Assembly (NCBI RefSeq): GCF_030656115.1
Contig: NZ_JAUSOO010000073.1
Location: forward strand, 1-64,000
DNA: 64,000 nucleotides
Direction of reading: 5' to 3'
DNA from: Hydrogenophaga sp.
GTDB taxonomy: Bacteria > Pseudomonadota > Gammaproteobacteria > Burkholderiales > Burkholderiaceae_C
Shown here: positions 10,494 to 19,324 of the stretch, one piece after another
Position numbering within the stretch: position 1 is the first letter of the stretch
Layout: every line of letters begins with the position of its first letter
Notes under the pieces: model-generated
What the model saw: only the letters and a program-made list of their open reading frames with translations
The model's database searches: none
What the model was told of the DNA's origin: nothing
Position numbers and translations under genes: made by a program

Positions 10494-10533
10494 GGTTCTC
10501 CGTGGATCGGCGCTCGGTTTTCTTTGTCGGTGC

Positions 10534-11053
10534 GTGTTGGCTTTCGTGGCGTGCCGGGATGTGCGCCCGGCGCGCACCTCCTTTCTTTGTGTCGACAAAG
10601 AAAGGAGGCAAAGAAAACGACCCCTGCTGCGCGAGACCCTCCGCTGCGCTCCGGGCACCCTGCGGTGCTCGCCCTGGGCGGGGTCTGCGCAAACTCGCCT
10701 TCGGCTCAAACATGCGCAGCCCTAGATCCGCCCAGGCCTGCGCTGCTCGGCTCGCGCAGAAGGGGTTCTCTCCGGCGGGCAGCGCGCCATGCCTGAGCGG
10801 ATATCCGATCCCGATCCCGATTTCGCTTTGCCGTGTGGCCGGGCTGAGCAGCGCAGGAGCGCCCGGAGAAAGGGGCGCGCATGTTTGAGCCGCAGGCGAG
10901 TTTGCGCGCACCCCGGGCGATCCGAGCAGCGCAAGGAACCCCGAAGGGGCCCGGACTTCGGCTCGCCTTTCTTTTGGCTACTTTTCTTTGGCGAATCAAA
11001 GAAAAGTAGCTCGGCCGCCGGGCCGAGACCCGGCACGCCACGAAAGCCAACAC
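10534..11053. repeat. large imperfect inverted repeat with two internal perfect hairpins
   Basis: This non-coding block is built symmetrically. Bases 10534-10558 are an exact reverse complement of 11029-11053 (25 bases). Bases 10687-10717 match 10877-10907 in inverse orientation at 30 of 31 positions. Inside each arm is a perfect 14-bp hairpin: 10577-10590 with 10595-10608 (loop GTCG), and 10977-10990 with 10997-11010 (loop GCGAAT). The centre holds short GATCCC tandem repeats near 10806-10825. No credible gene lies inside. It could be a dispersed genomic repeat, a bidirectional transcription end, or a remnant of a miniature mobile element. Flanks 10494-10533 and 11054-11201 hold only the leader of the next gene, which is A/C-rich. 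Confidence 0.85.
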
Positions 11054-11201
11054 ACAACAACAAAGACAAACAACCTCCCCCCAAACACATAAGGGTCAAC
11101 CCCAGTCTTCACCCCCACGAAAGACCACCTTCAGCAATCGCAGATTGTGCGCAGCCACCCCACCGCACACCATACAACCCAGACAAAAAAGGAACTTCGT
11201 T

Positions 11202-12137
11202 TTGAGCAAGACAGACAACAACACCCCCCGCATGGTCGAGAGCAAGGTCGTCGTGGTGACCGGTGCCGGCGGCGGCATTGGCCGTGACATCGCGCTGGCC
11301 ATGGCACGCGAAGGCGCCAAGGTCGTGGTCAACGACATCGGTGCTTCGGTTTCCGGCGAGGGCAACGACGCCGGCCCGGCGCAGGCAGTGGTCAACGAAA
11401 TCAGGGAACTGGGTGGCGAGGCCGTGGCCAACACCGACAGCGTGTCCGACGCCACCAGCGCCGCGCGCATCGTGCAGACCGCGCTCGACGCTTTTGGCCG
11501 TATCGACGTGGTGGTCAACAACGCCGGCATCCTGCGCGACCGCTTCTTCCACAAGATGAGCCTGGACGAGTGGGATGCGGTGATCAAGGTGCACCTGTAT
11601 GGCGCCTTTCACGTCAGTCGCGCCGCCGCACCGCATTTCAAGGAACAGGCATCGGGCAACTACATCCACATGACCTCCACCTCGGGTCTGATCGGCAACT
11701 TCGGCCAGGCCAACTACGCGGCCGCCAAGATGGGTGTGGCTGCGCTGTCCAAGTCCATCGCGCTGGACATGCAGAAGTTCAACGTGCGCTCCAACTGCAT
11801 TTCGCCCTTTGCCTGGAGCCGCATGATCGGCTCCATCCCCACCGACACGCCCGAAGAACAGGCGCGGGTGGAGCGCATCAAGCAGATGACACCGGCCAAG
11901 ATCGCGCCGCTGGCGGTGGCCCTGGCCAGCGATGCATCGGCCCAGACCAACGGCCAGATCTTCGGCGTGCGCAACAACGAGATCTTCCTGTTCAGCCAGC
12001 CGCGCCCGATTCGCTCGGTGCACCGTGGCGAAGGCTGGACTCCACAGTCGGTGGCCAGCCACGCGCTGCCTGCGATGCAGGCCAGCTATTTCGACCTGGA
12101 CCGCTCGGGCGACGTGTTCTCCTGGGACCCAGTGTGA
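11202..12137 (+). CDS. MFE-2-type 3-hydroxyacyl-CoA dehydrogenase (SDR)
   Basis: 311 residues. It has the extended SDR pattern of peroxisomal multifunctional enzyme 2 (HSD17B4): VVVTGAGGGIGRDIALAMA, a long acidic loop NDIGASVSGEG, NNAGILRDRFFHKMSLDEWD and YAAAK. Members oxidise R-3-hydroxyacyl-CoA with NAD, the stereoisomer that MaoC hydratases make, so it fits this pathway. I chose the TTG at 11202 because AAAGGAA lies about eight bases upstream; an ATG at 11232 is the alternative. It opens a second gene run after the inverted repeat. The DUF35 gene begins at its stop. Confidence 0.85.
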   Translation: MSKTDNNTPRMVESKVVVVTGAGGGIGRDIALAMAREGAKVVVNDIGASVSGEGNDAGPAQAVVNEIRELGGEAVANTDSVSDATSAARIVQTALDAFGRIDVVVNNAGILRDRFFHKMSLDEWDAVIKVHLYGAFHVSRAAAPHFKEQASGNYIHMTSTSGLIGNFGQANYAAAKMGVAALSKSIALDMQKFNVRSNCISPFAWSRMIGSIPTDTPEEQARVERIKQMTPAKIAPLAVALASDASAQTNGQIFGVRNNEIFLFSQPRPIRSVHRGEGWTPQSVASHALPAMQASYFDLDRSGDVFSWDPV

Positions 12138-12148
12138 GCGAAGCGACG

Positions 12149-12538
12149 ATGAATACCGCTGAACAAGGCATCCAGGCCCGCCACCAGGCCGAGCTCAACG
12201 CCGGCCACTTCCTGATCCAGCATTGCGATGACTGCAATCGCCACATCTACTACCCGCGCGAAGTCTGCCCCCATTGCGGCAGCGATGCGCTGAGCCTGGT
12301 GCTCCCCCGGGGCACCGGCACGGTGTACGCCACCACCACGGTGCGCCGCAAGCCCGATTCGGGAGGCGACTACAACGTGGTGCTGATCGACCTGGACGAA
12401 GGCGTGCGACTGATGAGCCGGGTCGAAGGCGTGGCGCCTGCCGACGTGATCATTGGCCAGCGGGTGCAGGCCCGCGTGGCGGTGAAAGATGGCGTGGGCC
12501 TGGTGGTGTTCGATGCTGTTGCCGGAGAAGGCGCATGA
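12149..12538 (+). CDS. DUF35 / OB-fold zinc-ribbon acyl-CoA-associated protein
   Basis: 129 residues. The N-terminal rubredoxin-like zinc ribbon has four Cys in the pattern CDDC...CPHC (about residues 26-43), followed by an OB fold (GTVYATTTVRRKP... to VVFDAVAG). Such proteins form complexes with thiolase-fold partners. In steroid catabolism the DUF35 domain of ChsH2 is needed by the aldolase Ltp2. Here the domain is a separate gene whose stop overlaps the ATG of the thiolase-like gene at 12535. A GTG at 12134 overlapping the preceding stop is an alternative start. It has no catalytic function of its own that I can infer. Confidence 0.87.
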   Translation: MNTAEQGIQARHQAELNAGHFLIQHCDDCNRHIYYPREVCPHCGSDALSLVLPRGTGTVYATTTVRRKPDSGGDYNVVLIDLDEGVRLMSRVEGVAPADVIIGQRVQARVAVKDGVGLVVFDAVAGEGA

Positions 12539-13713
12539 ACGCAACCCTCAAAGCCCTGCGCGGCAGCGCCGCCATCGCCGGCGTGGCCACCTTCGGCTGC
12601 GGCGAGGCACCCGGCTTCACCGACATGGAGCTGCTGGCCCGTTCGGCCCGCGCGGCCGTGGCAGACGCTGGCCTGAAGATGAGCGACATCGATGGCCTGT
12701 GCACCGCCAGTGTGGCTTCGACCATGTGGCCCATGCCGGTGATCGAGCACTTGGGCATCAACCCGCGCTACATCGACGGCACCATGCTCGGCGGCTCCAG
12801 CTTCATTGCGCACCTGCTGCCTGCCATGCATGCGCTGCACGCGGGTCAGTGCAACGCGGTGCTGGTCTGCTACGGCAGCGCGCAGCGCTCGGGGGCTTTC
12901 AGCCGCGCCGAGATCGCGCGTGCGCGCAAGTTCCTGGACCCGCAGCCCTACGAGACGCCCTATGAGCCGATGCTCCCGCCATCGGCCTACGCGCTGGCCG
13001 CCTCACGCCACATGCACCAGTACGGCACCACCCGCCGCGACCTGGCCGAAGTGGCAGTGGCCGCGCGCGCCTGGGCCCGACTCAACCCCGAGGCCTTCAT
13101 GCGCGATCCGCTGTCGATCGACGACGTGCTGGCCAGCCGCATGGTGAGTGATCCGCTCTCGGTGCGCGACTGCTGTCTGGTGACCGACGGCGGTGGCGCC
13201 TATGTGCTGGTGCGCGCAGACCGCGCCCGCGACCTGCCCAAGCCACCGGTCTATGTGCTGGGCAATGGCACGGCCGTGTGGAACCGGCAGATCTCCAGCA
13301 TGCCCGACCTCACCGTGACCGCTGCCAGCCAGTCCGGCGCGGATGCCTACGCCATGGCCGGCCTGCAGGCGAAGGACATCGACGTGGTGCAGCTCTACGA
13401 CGCTTTCACCATCAACACCCTGCTGTTCCTGGAGGACCTGGGCTTTTGCGCCAAGGGCGGGGGCGGTGCCTTCGTGCGCGACGGTGCCATCGCCCCGGGT
13501 GGGCGCCTGCCGGTGAACACCAACGGCGGCGGTCTTTCCTGTGTGCATCCCGGCATGTACGGCATCTTCGCGCTGATTGAAGCGGTGCGCCAATTGCGCG
13601 GCGAAGGTGGCAACCGCCAGGTGGCGGGTGCCACCACAGCCATTGCCCACGGCAACGGCGGCACGCTCTCCAGCCAGTCCACGGCCATTCTCGGCACCGC
13701 TGCCGCACTTTGA
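12535..13713 (+). CDS. cysteine-less thiolase-fold protein, Ltp2-like retro-aldolase candidate
   Basis: 392 residues with thiolase fold, but the nucleophilic Cys region reads DGTMLGGSSFIAHLL (81-95) with no Cys. The HDCF motif is LYDAF with Tyr288, and the C-terminal motif is VHPGMYG with Tyr342. In Ltp2-type aldolases two Tyr residues (about 294 and 344 in the characterised enzyme) do retro-aldol chemistry together with a DUF35 partner, and a DUF35 gene overlaps this one by four bases. I therefore infer cleavage of a 3-hydroxyacyl-CoA, probably a tertiary alcohol, to a ketone or aldehyde plus acetyl- or propionyl-CoA. Automated annotation would call it acetyl-CoA acetyltransferase, which the missing Cys argues against. 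Confidence 0.82.
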   Translation: MNATLKALRGSAAIAGVATFGCGEAPGFTDMELLARSARAAVADAGLKMSDIDGLCTASVASTMWPMPVIEHLGINPRYIDGTMLGGSSFIAHLLPAMHALHAGQCNAVLVCYGSAQRSGAFSRAEIARARKFLDPQPYETPYEPMLPPSAYALAASRHMHQYGTTRRDLAEVAVAARAWARLNPEAFMRDPLSIDDVLASRMVSDPLSVRDCCLVTDGGGAYVLVRADRARDLPKPPVYVLGNGTAVWNRQISSMPDLTVTAASQSGADAYAMAGLQAKDIDVVQLYDAFTINTLLFLEDLGFCAKGGGGAFVRDGAIAPGGRLPVNTNGGGLSCVHPGMYGIFALIEAVRQLRGEGGNRQVAGATTAIAHGNGGTLSSQSTAILGTAAAL

Positions 13714-13732
13714 AATACGAAACCACGTCCTC

Positions 13733-14887
13733 ATGATCCGCGACCCCGAAACCCTCAATGCCTTGCTCGATACCGTCAATCGCTTCGTGCGCGAACGCCT
13801 GGTGCCAGCCGAGGCCCTGGTGTCTGAAACCGATGAAATCCCGGCCGACATCGTGCGCGAGATGAAGGAAATGGGCCTGTTCGGTCTGACCGTGCCCGAA
13901 GAGTTCGGCGGCCTGGCCCTGACCATGGAAGAAGAGGGGGAAGTGATGCTGGCGATGGGCCAGACCTCGCCCTGCTTTCGCTCGCTGTTCGGCACCACGG
14001 TGGGCATCGGCTCGCAGGGCATCGTGTTCGACGGCACGCCGGAGCAGAAGGCGAAATACCTGCCACCGCTGGCCACCGGAGAACTGATCGCCTCGTTTGC
14101 GCTGACCGAACCCGAGGCCGGGTCGGACGCGGCTTCGCTGCGCACCACCGCCATCCGCGATGGCGACCATTATGTGGTCAACGGTACCAAGCGTTTCATC
14201 ACCAATTCGCCGCAGGCCGGCATCTTCACCCTGATGGCGCGCACCAACCCGGCCGACATGGGCGCGGGCGGTGTCTCGGCCTTCATCGTCGAGGCCGATA
14301 CGCCCGGCATCACCATCGGCAAGAAGGACAAGAAGATGGGCCAGCGCGGTGCCCACACCGCCGACGTGATCTTCGAGAACTGCCGTGTGCCCGCCAGCCA
14401 GCTGATCGGTGGCAAGGAAGGCCAGGGTTTCAAGACGGCCATGAAGGTGCTGGAGAAGGGGCGAATCCACATCGGTGCCATCTGCGTGGGTGTGGCCGAG
14501 CGCATGCAGCGCGACGCCCTGAACTACGCCATTGAGCGCAAGCAGTTCGGCCAGCCCATCGCGGAGTTCCAGTTGGTGCAGGCCATGCTGGCCGACAGCC
14601 AGGCCGAAATCTACGCAGCCCGCTGCATGGTGCTGGACGCTGCCCGCCGCCGCGATCTGGGCCAGAACGTCGCCACCGAGGCCTCGTGCTGCAAGATGTT
14701 TGCCTCTGAAATGTGCGGTCGCGTGGCCGACCGCGCGGTGCAGATCTTCGGCGGTGCCGGCTACATGAGCGAGTACGGCATCGAGCGCTTCTACCGCGAC
14801 GTGCGGTTGTTCCGCATCTACGAAGGCACCACACAGATCCAGCAGATCGTCATCGCCCGCAACCTGGTGCGAGAAGCCACCCGCTGA
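13733..14887 (+). CDS. acyl-CoA dehydrogenase
   Basis: 384 residues, complete three-domain acyl-CoA dehydrogenase. It has ASFALTEPEAGSDAASLRT for FAD/substrate binding and FGGAGYMSEYGIERFYRDVR near the end. Glu364 in RIYEGTTQIQQIV is the canonical catalytic base, in contrast to the enzyme at 5986. It should oxidise an ordinary straight or 2-methyl acyl-CoA. The start ATG lies 19 bases after the thiolase-like gene; the longer frame upstream is a shadow. A Bug receptor gene follows after 61 bases. Confidence 0.9.
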   Translation: MIRDPETLNALLDTVNRFVRERLVPAEALVSETDEIPADIVREMKEMGLFGLTVPEEFGGLALTMEEEGEVMLAMGQTSPCFRSLFGTTVGIGSQGIVFDGTPEQKAKYLPPLATGELIASFALTEPEAGSDAASLRTTAIRDGDHYVVNGTKRFITNSPQAGIFTLMARTNPADMGAGGVSAFIVEADTPGITIGKKDKKMGQRGAHTADVIFENCRVPASQLIGGKEGQGFKTAMKVLEKGRIHIGAICVGVAERMQRDALNYAIERKQFGQPIAEFQLVQAMLADSQAEIYAARCMVLDAARRRDLGQNVATEASCCKMFASEMCGRVADRAVQIFGGAGYMSEYGIERFYRDVRLFRIYEGTTQIQQIVIARNLVREATR

Positions 14888-14948
14888 AGGGGCTTGCGCG
14901 CTCCGTTTTTCCCGTTCGCCATTCATACACCCATACAGGAGACAAGCC

Positions 14949-15920
14949 ATGAAACTCACCACCCGCCGTACCACCCTGGCCACCATGGCCGCGCTTGGGA
15001 TGCTCGCCGCAGCTCCCGCGTTGGCGCAGAGCGCTTACCCCAACCAGCCGATCAAGCTGGTGATTCCGTATCCGGCCGGTGGCGCCACCGACACGCTGGG
15101 CCGACTGATCGCCCAGAAGATCCAGGAGAACTGGAACAACCCTGTGGTGGTGGAAAACCGCGCGGGTGCGGGTGGCACCATCGGCAACAACTTCGTGGCC
15201 AAGGCCGCACCGGATGGGCACACCGTGCTGCTGGCCATCACGGCCATCATCCAGCAGCCGCCGCTGATGCAACTGCCCTACGACCCGGTCAAGGACTTCC
15301 AGCCCATCACCCGCGTGGCCATCAGCCCCAGCCTGCTCGCGGTGCAACCCAGTGATCCGGCCAAGGACCTCAAGGGGTTCATTGCTCAGGTCAAGGCCAA
15401 CCCAGGCAAATACAACTTCGGCAGCTACGGCGCCGGTACCTCCTCGCACATCCAGGGCGAGTTGCTCAACACGCAGGCTGGTCTGGACATGGTCCATGTG
15501 CCCTACCAGGGTGCCGCACCGCTGGTGGCTGCGATGCTGGGCGGGCAACTTCCGGCGGCCTTCATCGACAGCGCCACTGCCCGGCCCCACCTCAAGTCCT
15601 TCAAGGTGCTGGCCGTGACCGGCCCCAGCCGCATGCCAGCCTTGCCCGACGTGCCCACCTTCGCCGAGCAGGGCCTGCACTCCTACGAACCCCTGGGCTG
15701 GTTCGGGCTGCTGATGCCTGCGGGTGTGCCCAAGCCGGTGCTGGACAAGTTCGCAGCCGAGGCCGCGCGCGTGCTCAAGCTGCCGGATGTGCGCGCGCGC
15801 ATCGAAGGCCTGGGCCTGTTCGTCGGCGGGGAAACCCCTGAGGAATTCGCCAAGGTCATGCAAAGCGATGCCAAGGTGTACGCCAACATCATCAAGGAAA
15901 CCAAGATCACGTTGAAGTGA
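14949..15920 (+). CDS. Bug/TctC-family TTT substrate-binding protein
   Basis: 323 residues. A Sec signal peptide with cleavage after ALA at about residue 26 leads into the Bug fold: YPNQPIKLVIPYPAGGATDTLGR, VVVENRAGAGGTIG, and YDPVKDF. These periplasmic receptors bind carboxylates for tripartite tricarboxylate transporters. No TctA/TctB membrane genes occur in the window, so it must use membrane components encoded elsewhere or act as a sensor, as known for Bug proteins. GGAGA lies about eight bases upstream of the ATG. Its position inside the operon suggests it binds the pathway's acid. Confidence 0.9.
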   Translation: MKLTTRRTTLATMAALGMLAAAPALAQSAYPNQPIKLVIPYPAGGATDTLGRLIAQKIQENWNNPVVVENRAGAGGTIGNNFVAKAAPDGHTVLLAITAIIQQPPLMQLPYDPVKDFQPITRVAISPSLLAVQPSDPAKDLKGFIAQVKANPGKYNFGSYGAGTSSHIQGELLNTQAGLDMVHVPYQGAAPLVAAMLGGQLPAAFIDSATARPHLKSFKVLAVTGPSRMPALPDVPTFAEQGLHSYEPLGWFGLLMPAGVPKPVLDKFAAEAARVLKLPDVRARIEGLGLFVGGETPEEFAKVMQSDAKVYANIIKETKITLK

Positions 15921-16294
15921 TCGCTCGGCCAGGCCATGCCTCCACCGGGGGCAGGCCGGCTCACCCACCCCCACGGCAGTCGTCTGCCGTGGACACCGCC
16001 GATCCCGGGAACGCCCGCCCTCTCGGGTGCGTGGCGTCAGCGCGTGTCTGCACCAACTGTCCATGACGCTCAGCGGCAAAGTGCTCCAACACGAACGGCT
16101 GGCAGTGGGTCTCGCGCAGCGACAGCGACTTGAAGCATTGTCGGATTGATCGAAATCGCCAACGGCCCGCATGTTTTTGGCAATGGGCGCAGCGGGTTGA
16201 AGTTTCTAGACTGGCCGCACCATCTCTCATGTTGCAACGTTTGCGCCATGGACAGGTGGCATGAGCCCGACACCACCCCAAAGAGGAGACAGAC
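15921..16294. other. intergenic region, probable promoter of the second Bug operon
   Basis: 374 bases without a credible gene. The last 150 bases are less GC-rich and probably hold the promoter for the gene at 16295. An AAAGAGGAG ribosome binding site ends it. I see no clear -35/-10 pair or hairpin terminator. Confidence 0.4.
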
Positions 16295-17293
16295 ATGCAA
16301 AAACCGATTCACCACCAGGGCCCGCGCGGCCTTGATCGCCGCACCCTGCTGGCCGCCGGCCTGGGTGCGTTCGGACTGAACGCCGTGCCCGCGTTTGGTG
16401 CCAGCACTTTCCCGGACCGCCACATCACCCTGGTGCTGCCGTTCCCGGGCGGTGGCATGTTCGATGCCGTGCTGCGCGCCATGGGCAACGCGGCTGCACA
16501 GGACCTGGGCCAGCCCATCGTGCTCAACCACAAGCCGGGTGCCGGCGGCGTCTCGGGCACGGCGGGACTGGCCATGATGAACGAGGCCGACGGCTACACC
16601 TTGAGCGTGATGCACAACTCGGTCATCCGCCACCCTCACATCACCAAGGTCAGCTGGGACCCGGTCAAGGACTTCACCTACATCACCGGTCTGGCCAGTC
16701 TCACCACCGGTATTGCCGTGGCGGCCGATGCGCCATGGAAGAGCCTGGAAGAACTGCTGGCAGACGCGAAAGCCCGCCCGGGCCAGATCACCTGGGGCAA
16801 CGTGGGCGCCACCAGCGCCAACCGCATTTACGCCCAGCGCCTGGCCAAGGCCGCTGGCGTGGAAATCAACTTCATTCCCTACAAGGGCGGCGCCGAACAG
16901 GTGGCTGCCGTGTTGGGCGGGCACCTGCATGTATACGGCGATCCTGCCTTCGGTGCCATGGCCATGAGCGGCAAGCTGCGCCTGCTGGCCACCTTCACCG
17001 AGCAGCGCCTGCCCCGGTGGCAGCAGGTGCCCACGGTGAAGGAACTGGGCCACGACCTGGTGATCCAGTCGCCCGTGGGCATCGTGGCCCCCAAGGGCCT
17101 GGACCCGGCCATTGCCCTGCGTTTGCAGAAAGCCTTGCAGAAGGCCACGCAGAACGCCGACTATCAGCGGCTGAGCGCCGAATACGACCTGGTCCCCTGG
17201 TTGCTCGACGGTGCCGCCTATCAGCAGTACGCTTCCGCTCAGTTCGTGCGTGAAAAGCAGATGCTCGACGAAATCGGATTCAAGCCTTCATGA
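16295..17293 (+). CDS. Bug/TctC-family TTT substrate-binding protein (Tat-type signal)
   Basis: 332 residues. The N-terminus has a twin-arginine-like signal (DRRTLLAAG, Arg15-Arg16) ending near FGAS at about residue 37. The Bug domain follows: FPDRHITLVLPFPGGGMFDAVLR, NHKPGAGGVSG and WDPVKDF. It is the second receptor in the island. The first uses a Sec-type signal, so they may be exported in different folding states. Its stop overlaps the ATG of the thioesterase gene at 17290. The gene begins a third run (17290-20763) of hydrolytic and activating enzymes. Confidence 0.88.
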   Translation: MQKPIHHQGPRGLDRRTLLAAGLGAFGLNAVPAFGASTFPDRHITLVLPFPGGGMFDAVLRAMGNAAAQDLGQPIVLNHKPGAGGVSGTAGLAMMNEADGYTLSVMHNSVIRHPHITKVSWDPVKDFTYITGLASLTTGIAVAADAPWKSLEELLADAKARPGQITWGNVGATSANRIYAQRLAKAAGVEINFIPYKGGAEQVAAVLGGHLHVYGDPAFGAMAMSGKLRLLATFTEQRLPRWQQVPTVKELGHDLVIQSPVGIVAPKGLDPAIALRLQKALQKATQNADYQRLSAEYDLVPWLLDGAAYQQYASAQFVREKQMLDEIGFKPS

Positions 17294-17772
17294 ACGCGCG
17301 CAGTCCCATCACCATGACAGAGACCTTATCCGTCCCGAACCAGGGCAAGCCGGTGGCTGGCCCTGACCGCCACATCCCTTTCCTGGAACTGATCTCGGCG
17401 CGACGCGAGTCGGTGGGCAAGGGGGTGGCCGTGGTGGCGGTGGACCTGCGGCCCGACCTGCTCAACAACCACGGCGGTGGCCACGGCGGCGTGGTCATGA
17501 CCTTGCTCGACAGCGCCATGGCCAATGCCGCGCTGGGCCTGGTGGACTTTGCGCGCGAGGTGGTCACCATCGACATGCACGTGGGCTTCATGCGCCCCGC
17601 TTCGGGCCGGCTGGTGGCCACGGGTCGCACCACCGGCGGTGGCCGCTCGGTGTGTTTCTGCGAGGCCGAGCTGGTCGACGGCACCGGCGCCGTGGTGGCC
17701 AAGGCCATGGGCACCTTCCGCTACCGCGCGCCGGTGAACACACCGACCGATGCCGACCAGGGCACCCCCTGA
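17290..17772 (+). CDS. PaaI-type acyl-CoA thioesterase
   Basis: 160-residue hot-dog thioesterase. The signature HGGVVMTLLDSAMANAA follows an unusual Gly/His-rich NNHGGGHGG, and the beta strand MHVGFMRPASGRL is typical of PaaI. It hydrolyses acyl- or aryl-CoA thioesters, often to free CoA from dead-end intermediates. It overlaps the receptor gene by four bases, and the second ligase begins 19 bases after its stop. A paralogue of the same subfamily lies at 19321, so ligase and thioesterases alternate in this run. Confidence 0.85.
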   Translation: MNARSPITMTETLSVPNQGKPVAGPDRHIPFLELISARRESVGKGVAVVAVDLRPDLLNNHGGGHGGVVMTLLDSAMANAALGLVDFAREVVTIDMHVGFMRPASGRLVATGRTTGGGRSVCFCEAELVDGTGAVVAKAMGTFRYRAPVNTPTDADQGTP

Positions 17773-17791
17773 ACCGTTCACGGAAACTGCC

Positions 17792-19324
17792 ATGTACCTC
17801 ACCCAGGGCCTGCAGCGCGCGCTGCAAACCCATCCCCAGAAGATCGCTGTGCGCCACGTCGCCGAAGACGGCGACCGCGCCCTGAGCTTCGCCGGCCTGG
17901 CCGACCTCGCTGGCCGCCACGCCGCTGCCCTGCGCCAACGCGGCGTGGCGCCCGGCGACCGTGTGGCCTTGCTCGCACCCAACAACGACGCCTTGATCAT
18001 CCTGCTGTGGTCGTGCTGGTGGCTGGGCGCCGTGGCCTGCCCGCTGAACACGCGCTGGAGCGTGGCCGAACTGCGCCACGCGTTGGCGGATTCGGGTGCG
18101 CGCCTGCTGGTGGTCGACCCTTCGCTGGCCGGGCCCGCCGCCGACCTGGCCGACCAGACCACGGTGTTGTCCACCGATGCATTCGCCGTCGAAGCCGCCA
18201 CCTGCACGCCAATGCCGGACAGCCGCACCGGCGGCGACGCCCTGGCCGCCCTGCTGTACACCGGTGGCACCACCGGCAGGTCCAAGGGCGTGATGCTGTC
18301 GCACGCCAATTTCTGGACCGCTTCCATCACCCGCGCCGCAGAGCTGCCCAACCCGCCAGAAGGCGTGTCGCTGCTGGTGGCGCCGCTGTTCCATGTGGCC
18401 GGCCTGGGCCGGCTGGTGGGCCAGGCCAGCGTGGGCGGCACCTGCGTGACCATGCCGAGTTTCCGGCCCGACCAGGTGATGGCCGCCGTGGATCGCCTGG
18501 GCATCACCGACACCATCATGGTGCCCAGCATGCTGCAGGCCATGCTCGACCTGCCGGGCTTCGACGCTGGCCGCATGCAGTCGCTCACGCGCATCGCCTT
18601 TGGCGCGGCCCCCATGCCGCCCGACCTGCTGGACCGCGCGCTGCAGACCTGGCCCGATGCCGAGTTCTTCCAGGCCTACGGCCTCACCGAAACCGCCGGC
18701 GCGGTCTGCATCAACCCACCCGCCAACCACCGCGGCGAAGGCCGGCGCAATGGCCGCTGGCGCGCGGTGGGTCGGCCTGGCCTGGGCGCCGAAGTGCGCA
18801 TCGTCGACCCGCTGGGTGAGGAAGTCCCTCGCGGCGAGGTGGGTGAGATCCAGGTGCGCGGCCCCATGGTCACGCGCGGCTACTGGAACCTGCCCGACAC
18901 CACCGAACGCGCATTCATCGACGGCTGGTTCCGCACCGGCGACGGTGCACGCATGGACGAACACGGCTATCTCTTCATCGCCGACCGGTTGAAGGACATG
19001 ATCATCTCCGGCGGCGAAAACGTGTACTCCGCCGAAGTGGAAGCCGCGCTGCGCAGCCACCCGCAGGTGGTGGACGCGGCCGTCATCGGCCTGCCCGACG
19101 TGAAGTGGGGCGAGGCCGTGCATGCCGTGGTGGTGGCCCGCGACCCGGTCTTGCGCGGCGACAGCGCCCACACCGCCGAGCTGCAGGCCGAACTCACGGC
19201 CTGGTGCCGCCGCGAACTGGCCGGCTACAAGTGCCCGCGCGGCATGCACTTCGTCGAGGCCCTGCCCATGAGCGCGGCCGGCAAGGTGCTCAAGACCGTG
19301 TTGCGCGACACCTTGCGCGCATGA
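17792..19324 (+). CDS. AMP-forming acyl-CoA ligase
   Basis: 510 residues, ANL superfamily. The P-loop is YTGGTTGRSKG near residue 157, with a Gly where most have Ser. YGLTET, RTGDG and a terminal SAAGKVLKT with the catalytic Lys follow. It is shorter than the ligase at 7178 and closer in length to medium-chain or aryl-acid ligases. The 17792 ATG is preferred over an in-frame start at 17750 inside the thioesterase gene. Its stop overlaps the next gene (ATGA). It probably activates a second acid or re-activates an intermediate. Confidence 0.88.
   Translation: MYLTQGLQRALQTHPQKIAVRHVAEDGDRALSFAGLADLAGRHAAALRQRGVAPGDRVALLAPNNDALIILLWSCWWLGAVACPLNTRWSVAELRHALADSGARLLVVDPSLAGPAADLADQTTVLSTDAFAVEAATCTPMPDSRTGGDALAALLYTGGTTGRSKGVMLSHANFWTASITRAAELPNPPEGVSLLVAPLFHVAGLGRLVGQASVGGTCVTMPSFRPDQVMAAVDRLGITDTIMVPSMLQAMLDLPGFDAGRMQSLTRIAFGAAPMPPDLLDRALQTWPDAEFFQAYGLTETAGAVCINPPANHRGEGRRNGRWRAVGRPGLGAEVRIVDPLGEEVPRGEVGEIQVRGPMVTRGYWNLPDTTERAFIDGWFRTGDGARMDEHGYLFIADRLKDMIISGGENVYSAEVEAALRSHPQVVDAAVIGLPDVKWGEAVHAVVVARDPVLRGDSAHTAELQAELTAWCRRELAGYKCPRGMHFVEALPMSAAGKVLKTVLRDTLRA

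Noticed and set aside
12535..13713. Plain acetyl-CoA acetyltransferase
   Set aside because: The nucleophilic Cys is absent; only fold similarity supports that name.
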